Part shown: piece by piece, positions 7,738 through 14,349 of the stretch
Layout of the letters: every line of letters starts with the position of its first letter
Numbering within the stretch: position 1 is the first letter of the stretch
From: an uncultured Sulfurovum sp.
GTDB taxonomy: Bacteria > Campylobacterota > Campylobacteria > Campylobacterales > Sulfurovaceae
Length of the DNA stretch: 41,408 nucleotides
Assembly (NCBI GenBank): GCA_913055205.1
Contig: CAJXJN010000017.1
Location: 1-41,408 of the forward strand
Direction of reading: 5' to 3'
Notes under the pieces: generated by a model
The model's input: the letters and a program-made list of their open reading frames with translations, nothing else
What the model was told of the DNA's origin: nothing
The model's database searches: none
Made by a program: the position numbers and the translations under genes

Positions 7738-8643
7738 ATGAATTTAGATACTTTAAGGCAAGAACGCCGGAAATGGCTTACATGGAAAAATATCAGACCC
7801 TATCAAGAGGCTATAAAAGCTTTACCGGAGTACTCAACCGTTGAGGTGACTCTTGGTGACAGAGTAGAGATTCAAATAGAAAATCTTTCTGATGAAGCAG
7901 CGGAGCAGATAAAACAGACTGCTTTGCTTATGAAACCCTGGCGCAAAGGTCCATTTCAGATCAATGATCTCTTTATCGACTCCGAATGGCAGAGTCAGAT
8001 CAAATACAACCTGTTGGAGCCCCATTTTGATCTTAAAGATAAAATTGTAGGTGATATTGGCTGCAACAATGGTTATTACCTTTTTCGTATGCTTTCACAA
8101 GCACCAAAGAAACTCATAGGTTTTGATCCATCAGCTATCTACTATTCTCAATTTCAATTTATCAATCACTTTGTCAAAAGTGATATTGTTTATGAACTTT
8201 TAGGTGTGGAACATGTGGAGTTCTACGAGCATAAGTTTGATACACTCTTTTGTTTGGGTGTACTCTATCATAGGTCTGACCCCGTTGCGATGCTGAAATC
8301 ACTCTTTAAGGGACTTAACAAAGGTGGAGAGTTAATACTTGATACCTTTATGATAGATGGTGAGGAGGAAATGTGTCTTACACCTAAAGACAGATACTCC
8401 AAAATCCCGAATATTTACTTTGTCCCTACAGTCAATGCATTGAAAAATTGGTGCCATAGAGCAGGGTTTGAAACGGTTGAAGTACTGAAAATCATGAAAA
8501 CAGAGCATAATGAACAAAGAAAAACAGAGTGGATAGACACCCAAAGTCTTGAAGATTTCCTTGACCCTAATGATGCTACAAAGACGGTAGAAGGGTACCC
8601 TGCGCCTAAAAGAGTCTATATAAAAGCGATTAAATCACTTTAA
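7738..8643 (+). CDS. cmoB: tRNA U34 carboxymethyltransferase
   Basis: Uses carboxy-S-adenosylmethionine to turn 5-hydroxyuridine-34 of certain tRNAs into uridine-5-oxyacetic acid, widening wobble decoding. The 301-residue protein shows CmoB hallmarks: MKPWRKGPFQINDLFIDSEW around the substrate site, the class I methyltransferase glycine motif DIGCNNGYYLFRML, IGFDPSAIYYSQFQF, and the later LGVLYHRSDP block. Its start abuts the cyclophilin stop. CmoA, which makes the cofactor, is not in this window. Confidence 0.93.
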   Translation: MNLDTLRQERRKWLTWKNIRPYQEAIKALPEYSTVEVTLGDRVEIQIENLSDEAAEQIKQTALLMKPWRKGPFQINDLFIDSEWQSQIKYNLLEPHFDLKDKIVGDIGCNNGYYLFRMLSQAPKKLIGFDPSAIYYSQFQFINHFVKSDIVYELLGVEHVEFYEHKFDTLFCLGVLYHRSDPVAMLKSLFKGLNKGGELILDTFMIDGEEEMCLTPKDRYSKIPNIYFVPTVNALKNWCHRAGFETVEVLKIMKTEHNEQRKTEWIDTQSLEDFLDPNDATKTVEGYPAPKRVYIKAIKSL

Positions 8644-8787
8644 AAGTAATAAAATACCATAAGAAACTAAAAGTTGGTTTTATTTTTAAATAAGGTACAT
8701 TTTGCTATAAATACGCTATAAAAAGAGAAAAGTAGAGAAAACTTAAGGTTTTGTTTACTTTTTGAGTAGATAGGATAGTATAAAAGA

Positions 8788-9447
8788 ATGAGAATACTAA
8801 CAGTGGGTTTCAGCGACGAATACGTTAAGGAACTTGAGAAAGAATTAGATAAATACTTCATTTGCATTGTTGATAATGCAAAAGATATGTATGATGCAAC
8901 AAACTTTACAGATTTTAGACACTACGAACTTGTTATTATTGTAGATGAGGGTGTAAGGTTTTCACTTGAACGTTATGTCAATGAAGTGAAGAAGAAAAAA
9001 AGTGAAACAAAGATGATGATCCTGACTGATAATTATCAGCAGCAGGCCGGATTTTTTGCTTTGGGTGTGGATGATGTTATTTATGAGCACTGCGAACATC
9101 CGGATCTTATTGCTGCAAGAGTACTTGCAAATATGAGACACCTTTTTGGAACGACAGTAGACATCGGTAAACTTGTTATTGATATCGCAAATAAAAAGAT
9201 AGAATATGATGAAAAGATCGTTTCATTGAACGGTAAAACATTTGATATTTTGGCTTATCTTGCACTTCGAAAACAAAGAGTCTTTTCAAAAGACGAGATC
9301 ATCAATGCACTTTGGGAAGAGCCGGAGTATGTCAGTGACAATACGGTTGAGGTTGCGATCAACCAGATAAGAAAACGCTTGAAGAGTATTCTTGGATTCC
9401 AGGTGATCCATACTGTCAGACGTAGAGGATATAAGTTCTCTTACTAA
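8788..9447 (+). CDS. hsrA: HsrA-type orphan response regulator
   Basis: A 219-residue OmpR-family regulator resembling the essential homeostatic regulator HsrA (HP1043) of Helicobacter. The C-terminal winged helix is well preserved (TFDILAYLALRKQRVFSKDE, then NTVEVAINQIRKRL and TVRRRGYKFSY). The receiver domain is degenerate: where a phosphoacceptor aspartate normally follows the YELVI strand there is Val52 (with Asp53 next to it), and the usual Lys-Pro of the last receiver strand is absent. It therefore probably works without phosphorylation. No histidine kinase is adjacent. It is a single gene with its own AT-rich upstream region. Confidence 0.87.
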   Translation: MRILTVGFSDEYVKELEKELDKYFICIVDNAKDMYDATNFTDFRHYELVIIVDEGVRFSLERYVNEVKKKKSETKMMILTDNYQQQAGFFALGVDDVIYEHCEHPDLIAARVLANMRHLFGTTVDIGKLVIDIANKKIEYDEKIVSLNGKTFDILAYLALRKQRVFSKDEIINALWEEPEYVSDNTVEVAINQIRKRLKSILGFQVIHTVRRRGYKFSY

Positions 9448-9459
9448 ACTTATTTCCTC

Positions 9460-9485
9460 GTAGGTCGGGTTGTCCTCTACCCGAC
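9460..9485 (+). repeat. Family A palindromic repeat, single arm
   Basis: A 26-base arm starting GTAGGTCGGG and ending CCCGAC, forming a short local hairpin (GTCGGG with CCCGAC). It closely matches the arms of the paired elements at 26542-26642 and 34329-34435. No second arm is seen downstream, so this is a half element. It begins 12 bases after the hsrA stop. Confidence 0.75.
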
Positions 9486-9566
9486 ATTAACCTGCATATA
9501 TTCAAAATCCTATATCTTTAATTTATTTTCATTTCCTTTCATAATTACCTGTGGCGTTGTTTCTCT

Positions 9567-9660
9567 CTTACTTTTTCTAAAAAAGTAAGCAAAAATCGTC
9601 ATTCCTCTCGAATCGCTTTGCTTTCAAGGTCGTTCCGAATGACAGACACGCTTTGCGTGA
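9567..9660 (+). repeat. Family C intergenic repeat, copy 1
   Basis: Opens with a 10-bp stem (CTTACTTTTT pairing with AAAAAGTAAG at 9580-9589). It continues with GCAAAAATCGTCATTCC and AATCGCTTTGCTTTCAAGG, then a short TTCCGAATGAC tail. The same blocks in the same order occur at 25484-25628. It contains no ORF. It is probably a mobile or formerly mobile intergenic sequence. Confidence 0.7.
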
Positions 9661-9678
9661 TTAATAGAGGTTTTTTGC

Positions 9679-9684
9679 TATAAT
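9679..9684 (+). promoter_or_regulatory. Extended -10 box for the thioesterase gene
   Basis: TATAAT preceded by TG one base upstream (TGCTATAAT), 22 bases before the ATG at 9707. A TAGGAT ribosome site lies between. Predicted by eye. Confidence 0.5.
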
Positions 9685-9706
9685 CTTTAAAAAATATAGG
9701 ATTATT

Positions 9707-10090
9707 ATGCAATTAAATACCCACTTAAATATTAATACATCACTCTGTGGAAAAGTCACAAGACTTGAAAGTAACTATGCAGAAGTCCTACTTCACACCA
9801 CGCAACAAATGGCAGCAGATACCCAAGGTTTAGTTCACGGCGGTTTTATCTTTGGTGCTGCGGATTATGCTGCTATGTCCGCAGTGAATGACCCTTATGT
9901 TGTATTGGGCGCATCCACCTCTAAATTCATTGCTCCAGTAAAAGCGGGGGATGCTGTTTTGTGCAAAGCTGTGATAGTCAGTGAAAAAGGGAAGAAAAAA
10001 GTGGTGGAGGTACAAGCTTTTGTTGATGAAAAGCTTGTTTTTGAAGGGAGTTTTACTACTTTTGTGCTTGATAGACACGTACTTGGTTAA
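9707..10090 (+). CDS. Hotdog-fold thioesterase (PaaI-like)
   Basis: A 127-residue single hotdog-domain protein, probably a cytoplasmic acyl-CoA or acyl-thioester hydrolase. The signature GLVHGGFIFGAADYAAMSAV resembles the HGG-centred active-site loop of PaaI-type enzymes. A strand pair containing KFIAPVKAGDAV and an EGSFTTFVL C-terminus complete the fold. Its substrate cannot be told from sequence. It is monocistronic, with its own promoter-like sequence. Its stop codon touches a family B repeat. Confidence 0.8.
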   Translation: MQLNTHLNINTSLCGKVTRLESNYAEVLLHTTQQMAADTQGLVHGGFIFGAADYAAMSAVNDPYVVLGASTSKFIAPVKAGDAVLCKAVIVSEKGKKKVVEVQAFVDEKLVFEGSFTTFVLDRHVLG

Positions 10091-10167
10091 AGCGTACTTA
10101 GCCTACGCGGGTCGCTTTGCTCCACCGCTTCGGTTCCGTCGGACTAATCGTGAAACTGTTCACGATT
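10085..10167 (-). repeat. Family B palindromic repeat, single copy
   Basis: Read on the minus strand it has the same order as the array at 6623: a hairpin (AATCGTGAA and TTCACGATT, 9-bp stem, 4-base loop, 10146-10167), then GGAACCGAAGCGGTGGAGC and AAGCGACCCGCG. It fills the gap between the convergent thioesterase and MBL genes. The hairpin overlaps the stop codon of the MBL gene. Confidence 0.85.
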
Positions 10168-10771
10168 ATATTGTCCTCCTCACCTGTTCCACCCAATAAG
10201 GCATCACCCTCTGCTCTGCTTTAAGTGTTGTACTCAGTCCATGTCCGGGATAGATGGTATAATCACCTTCGATCTTCATGGCTTTCTCTAAACTTTTTAC
10301 CATATCTTCTCCACTTGAAGCAGGGAAATCCCATCTTCCTATGGATTGCTGGAAGAGGAAGTCTCCGCTGAACCATACATCACCTATTTCGATGATGGAG
10401 CATCCTGGGGTATGTCCAGGGAAGTGTCTAAACTTTATCTTTACACCCTCTAATATAATCTCTGCATCACCTACTACTTCATGATCTGGAGTGCTTTTAG
10501 GTGTGCCTTGTCCTAATGGGTCATCGGTAAGCATGAATGTATCTTCTTTAGGACAGTAGATAGGAAGTTTAAGTTTCTCTTTGACCTCTGCGTTAGACCA
10601 TACATGGTCAAAGTGTCCATGGGTGTTGAGGATGGCTACAGGATTAGTGACATTATTTAAAACCCACTCGGTTGCATCTACACCCGGGTCAATGATGAAG
10701 TCTTTGCCATCTACTGTGGCAATGTAACAGTTGGTCTGGTAAGGTCCCATAGGTTGTATTTTAATCTGCAT
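10166..10771 (-). CDS. MBL-fold metallo-hydrolase (glyoxalase II-like)
   Basis: A 201-residue metallo-beta-lactamase-fold hydrolase. The metal-binding motif THGHFDHVW (HxHxDH) is at about residues 50-58. The later metal ligands are present in HFPGHTPGCS, the GDFLF aspartate and the YPGHG histidine. The N-terminus QIKIQPMGPYQTNCYI is typical of small glyoxalase II-like proteins, but the C-terminal substrate-binding domain of true glyoxalase II is absent, so the substrate is open. It is divergent from the DUF455 gene with only 16 bases between their starts. Its stop codon lies inside a family B hairpin. Confidence 0.87.
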   Translation of the reverse strand: MQIKIQPMGPYQTNCYIATVDGKDFIIDPGVDATEWVLNNVTNPVAILNTHGHFDHVWSNAEVKEKLKLPIYCPKEDTFMLTDDPLGQGTPKSTPDHEVVGDAEIILEGVKIKFRHFPGHTPGCSIIEIGDVWFSGDFLFQQSIGRWDFPASSGEDMVKSLEKAMKIEGDYTIYPGHGLSTTLKAEQRVMPYWVEQVRRTI

Positions 10772-10775
10772 CAGT

Positions 10776-10781
10776 TATAAT
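10776..10781 (+). promoter_or_regulatory. -10 box giving a possible leaderless mRNA
   Basis: TATAAT ends 6 bases before the ATG at 10788. A transcript from it would start at about the start codon. No ribosome-binding sequence precedes that ATG. An ATG two codons on (10794) is the alternative start. Confidence 0.4.
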
Positions 10782-10787
10782 TTCCTT

Positions 10788-11603
10788 ATGAATATGTATC
10801 AAATCCTAGAACAAGCTATTATCAGTGATGATATTCTTCTTAAAGAGGAGTTGACCACTCAATGTTTGGAGTATTGTAACCAAAATCAGGTTAGTGGTGA
10901 GGCTGATTTTAAACCAAAAATATTTAAAGAACCCTCTTATGCCTCAAAGTGTCACATCGTAGATCCTCGAGAGTTGCCGGCAAGAAAGGATTTTGATACT
11001 ACGGAGGGATTGGCTACGTTGGTACATGCCATCACTCATATAGAGTACTCAGCCATTGATCTGGCACTGGATGCAGTCTATCGCTTTCCTCAGATGCCCA
11101 TGGAGTATAAAGTGGATTGGTTGGTCGTAGCAGAGGATGAGATACGGCATTATAAGATGCTTAAAGAACTTCTTGATGCATTGGGCTACAGGTATGGGGA
11201 CTTTCCTGTACATTGCGGGCTTTTTGATGCAGCAGAGCATACGGCAGGCTCTGTACTTGACAGGATGGCGATCGTTCCGCGCTATTATGAAGCTTCCGGA
11301 CTCGATGTGAATCCTCAGATCATTAAAAAACTGGATAACAAACGTAAAAACCCTTTAGTGAAAAAACTTATAGATGCATTGAATATCATCTATGAAGAAG
11401 AGATAGACCATGTCTATAAGGGTGATAAATGGTTTAAGTATCTTTGTCAAAAAGAGGGTCTGGAAGAGAGTGTCTATTTTGAGATACTTGAACGCTATAA
11501 ACTCCTCTCCAAACATCGACCTCACATTAACGTAGATGCAAGGAAAGAAGCAGGGTTTACGTGTTCTGAAATTAAAAAACTGGGTGCGAAAGAGTGTTCA
11601 TGA
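10788..11603 (+). CDS. DUF455 ferritin-like protein
   Basis: A 271-residue protein of the DUF455 family, related to ferritin-like di-iron proteins. Candidate iron ligands are in the helices HAITHIEYSAIDLALDA, VAEDEIRHYKMLKELLDALG and EEEIDHVYKGDKWF, giving two ExxH-type pairs. The enzymatic role of the family is unknown to me. It overlaps lpxK by 4 bases (ATGA) and so leads an lpxK-argB operon. It begins 16 bases from the divergent MBL gene without an obvious ribosome site. Confidence 0.82.
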   Translation: MNMYQILEQAIISDDILLKEELTTQCLEYCNQNQVSGEADFKPKIFKEPSYASKCHIVDPRELPARKDFDTTEGLATLVHAITHIEYSAIDLALDAVYRFPQMPMEYKVDWLVVAEDEIRHYKMLKELLDALGYRYGDFPVHCGLFDAAEHTAGSVLDRMAIVPRYYEASGLDVNPQIIKKLDNKRKNPLVKKLIDALNIIYEEEIDHVYKGDKWFKYLCQKEGLEESVYFEILERYKLLSKHRPHINVDARKEAGFTCSEIKKLGAKECS

Positions 11604-12538
11604 CCAGCTTTTTTGAAACAATGTTCTTTTCTCCCAGATGGTATCACTATCCTGTGATACTATTGCTTTTACCGCTCTCTCTTTTGTATGGTGTTCTGAT
11701 GTCATTACGAAGAGCAGCTATACCTAAAAAATCATTTGGTATCCCTATTGTAAGTGTAGGTAATCTTATTGTCGGGGGAAGTGGTAAGACACCTTTTGTG
11801 ACAGCTTTGGCTTCAAGATATAAAGATGTAAGTATCGTATCTCGAGGATACGGCAGACAGAGTAAAGGTTTGGTTGAAGTAAGCCAAAAAGGTAAGATAC
11901 TTACAAATGTAGAACAGAGTGGTGATGAGCCGATGCTTATGGCTGTTTCGTTGCCTTATGCTTCAGTCATAGTGAGCGAAGATAGACATAAAGCGATAGC
12001 ATTAGCCAAAGAACAGGGAGCAAAATTTATTATATTGGATGATGGGTTTAATCGTGTAGAGATAGAAAAGTTTGAGATACTTTTAGAACCTGAAATGATT
12101 AAAAACTATCTACCATTTCCTGCCGGAGCTTTTAGAGAGTTTTATTTTAATCGTAAATATGCGAATGTTGTAGCGAAAGAAGGTAAGGATTTTGAACGTG
12201 TAGTGAGCTTTGAAAATCTAACAGAACGAATGATACTGGTCACAGCTATTTCAAATCCTTCCAGATTGGAGAAATATCTGCCTAATGGAGTGGTAAAAAA
12301 AGTTTATTTGGAAGATCATGCCTATTTTGATGAGAAAGTATTGGCTGCACTTTTAGAGGAAAATTCTGCAACAAGTTTACTGGTGACCCAAAAAGATGCT
12401 GTGAAGATGCAAGGCTTTAAGTTACCCCTCTCAAAAATGAAGTTAAAATTAGAGATTAAAAATGAGATTTTTACTCAAGTAGAAAATTACATAAAAAATT
12501 ATGACTCGTTCTACCTCAGGAGAGCTGGAACAAGATGA
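11600..12538 (+). CDS. lpxK: Tetraacyldisaccharide 4'-kinase
   Basis: Phosphorylates the 4' position of the lipid A disaccharide precursor at the inner membrane, forming lipid IVA. An N-terminal membrane helix (YPVILLLLPLSLLYGVLMSL) is followed by the P-loop SVGNLIVGGSGKTPFV, SRGYGRQ and ILDDGF, all LpxK hallmarks. The protein is 312 residues. I used the ATG at 11600, which overlaps the upstream stop (ATGA); a GTG at 11594 is the alternative. Its presence shows a lipid A-containing outer membrane. Confidence 0.94.
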   Translation: MTSFFETMFFSPRWYHYPVILLLLPLSLLYGVLMSLRRAAIPKKSFGIPIVSVGNLIVGGSGKTPFVTALASRYKDVSIVSRGYGRQSKGLVEVSQKGKILTNVEQSGDEPMLMAVSLPYASVIVSEDRHKAIALAKEQGAKFIILDDGFNRVEIEKFEILLEPEMIKNYLPFPAGAFREFYFNRKYANVVAKEGKDFERVVSFENLTERMILVTAISNPSRLEKYLPNGVVKKVYLEDHAYFDEKVLAALLEENSATSLLVTQKDAVKMQGFKLPLSKMKLKLEIKNEIFTQVENYIKNYDSFYLRRAGTR

Positions 12539-12551
12539 AGGAACCCATAAG

Positions 12552-13403
12552 ATGAAAAGTAAAATAGATGTAGTCAAGACACTCCTTGATGCACTCCCGT
12601 TTATCAAAAAATTTGCCAACGAAAAGATAGTCATTAAGTATGGCGGTTCAGCGCAAACCAGTGATAACCTCAAAGAACAGTTTGCACAGGATATCGTCCT
12701 TTTACACCTTGTAGGTATGAAGCCGATCATCGTGCATGGCGGGGGTAAAAGTATTACAGATCTTTTGGCAAACCTTGGGGTTGAGACAAAATTTGTAGAT
12801 GGACAGCGTGTGACAACCAAAGAGGTAATGCGTATCGCTGAGATGGTATTAAGTGGAGAGATCAACAAAGAGATCGTCTCACTGCTGAACAATCACGGAG
12901 GCAAAGCAATCGGTATTTCTGGTAAAGATGCCAAATTCCTTGAAGCTCGTCCTAAAGATTTTGAAAACTTTGGATACACAGGAATCATAGAGAATGTCAA
13001 CCCTGAGATCGTAGATAATATTATTGAAGATGGATTTGTACCGGTCATTGCTCCTATCGCTTCTAGTAGCAGTGTAGGGCACCCAGGGTTTAATATTAAT
13101 GCTGATCTTGCAGCCAGCCAGATAGCCGTAGCACTTGAAGCGAGAAAAGTACTCTTTTTAACAGATACGGCAGGTGTGTTAGATAAAGAGATGAAACTCA
13201 TTACCAATCTTGATATAGCAAAGACAGAAGCATTGAAGCAAGATGGTACGATAAGTGGTGGTATGGTACCAAAAGTAGATGCATGTATAGAAGCTTTACG
13301 TGGTGGTGTAAAAAAAGCACATATCATCGATGGTCGTGTGGAGCATTCGTTGCTTCTTGAAATATTGACTAGTTCAGGAGTGGGGACTTGTATCGAACTT
13401 TAA
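12552..13403 (+). CDS. argB: Acetylglutamate kinase
   Basis: Phosphorylates N-acetylglutamate in arginine biosynthesis. The amino-acid-kinase motifs are present: IVIKYGGSAQ, IVHGGGKSI, an NADLAASQIAVAL region and FLTDTAGVLD. The 283-residue form starting MKSKIDVVKTLLDALPFI matches the start of homologues and has AAGGAA 8 bases upstream. An in-frame ATG at 12501 would overlap the lpxK end by 38 bases. The gap from lpxK is 13 bases, so it is probably co-transcribed. An N-terminal helix (VKTLLDALPFIKKF) is seen in arginine-sensitive enzymes, so feedback inhibition is possible. Confidence 0.95.
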   Translation: MKSKIDVVKTLLDALPFIKKFANEKIVIKYGGSAQTSDNLKEQFAQDIVLLHLVGMKPIIVHGGGKSITDLLANLGVETKFVDGQRVTTKEVMRIAEMVLSGEINKEIVSLLNNHGGKAIGISGKDAKFLEARPKDFENFGYTGIIENVNPEIVDNIIEDGFVPVIAPIASSSSVGHPGFNINADLAASQIAVALEARKVLFLTDTAGVLDKEMKLITNLDIAKTEALKQDGTISGGMVPKVDACIEALRGGVKKAHIIDGRVEHSLLLEILTSSGVGTCIEL

Positions 13404-13423
13404 AATAGTAAATAAGGGGGAGT

Positions 13424-14349
13424 ATGAAAAGGATAGTTGGATTAACTATATGTGTTATTTGTTTTACTACAATACTTTTCAGTGCTCTCATTAAGCCGAT
13501 TCCCGATGAAATAAAAGTAGATAAAAAGAAAGTTCAACTAGGAAAGAAGCTCTTTTTTGATCCTGTTCTTTCTAAAGATGGTACTATATCCTGTGCGACC
13601 TGTCATGATCTTCAAAATGGTGGAGATGATGGTTTGAAGTTCTCTTTTGGTATCCGGGGCAGAAGGGGAATATCAATTCTCCTACGGTATATAATGCTGT
13701 TTTTAATTTTCGTCAATTCTGGGATGGTCGCGCTAAAGACTTGAAAGAACAGGTATATGGTCCTATTGATAATCCAGTGGAAATGGGTTATAGCATAGCT
13801 GCTGTAACTGAGACACTCAAAAAAAATAAAATATATCTTCAGCAGTTTACAGATATTTATCCAGATGGTATTACTTCAGAGAATATAGTCGATGCGATTG
13901 CTGAATTTGAGAAAGTATTGATTATCCCGAATTCCCCTTTTGACAAATATCTAAAAGGAGATAACAAGGCTATAAGTCAAAAAGCCAAAGAGGGATATCT
14001 TCTTTTTGTATCTAAAGGGTGTGTTATTTGTCATCATGGGGTAAATATCGGAGGAAATCTTTACAATAAATTTGGTATCTATAAAGATGTAAATAGTAGT
14101 AGCTTGGGACGATATAACATCACGAAACGTGAAGAGGACAAATATGTATTCAAGGTACCTTCTTTAAGAAATATTGCTTTGATCGCCCCCTACATGCATG
14201 ATGGGCGCATGAGTACATTAAAAGATGCTGTTGAGTTCATGACTGAACATCAGCTAGGACGATATATGGAGCCTGGAGAGACGGATGCTATTGTTGCATT
14301 TCTTAAATCTTTGACAGGTGAAGTTCCTGAAATCGTGAGATCAAAATAA
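13424..14349 (+). pseudogene. Di-haem cytochrome c peroxidase (MauG/CcpA type), frameshifted
   Basis: Encodes a periplasmic di-haem peroxidase homologue: a signal-like N-terminus (MKRIVGLTICVICFTTILFS), LGKKLFFDPVLSKDGTISC, haem site CATCH, NSPTVYNAVFNFRQFWDGRA, PVEMG, second haem site CVICHH, and PSLRNIALIAPYMHDGRMST. The reading frame breaks near 13655-13660: after GGT ATC CGG the frame slips by one missing base, and family sequence resumes with CAG AAG GGG AAT. The two halves would be 106 and 202 residues alone. It overlaps the next (also broken) gene as TAATG, so the pair was one operon. A sequencing error is possible for this lesion alone, but the neighbour carries several independent ones. 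Confidence 0.85.

Noticed and set aside
13741-14349. Separate mono-haem cytochrome gene
   Set aside because: The frame lacks a signal peptide and continues the di-haem peroxidase family sequence after a one-base slip; it is the second half of the broken gene.
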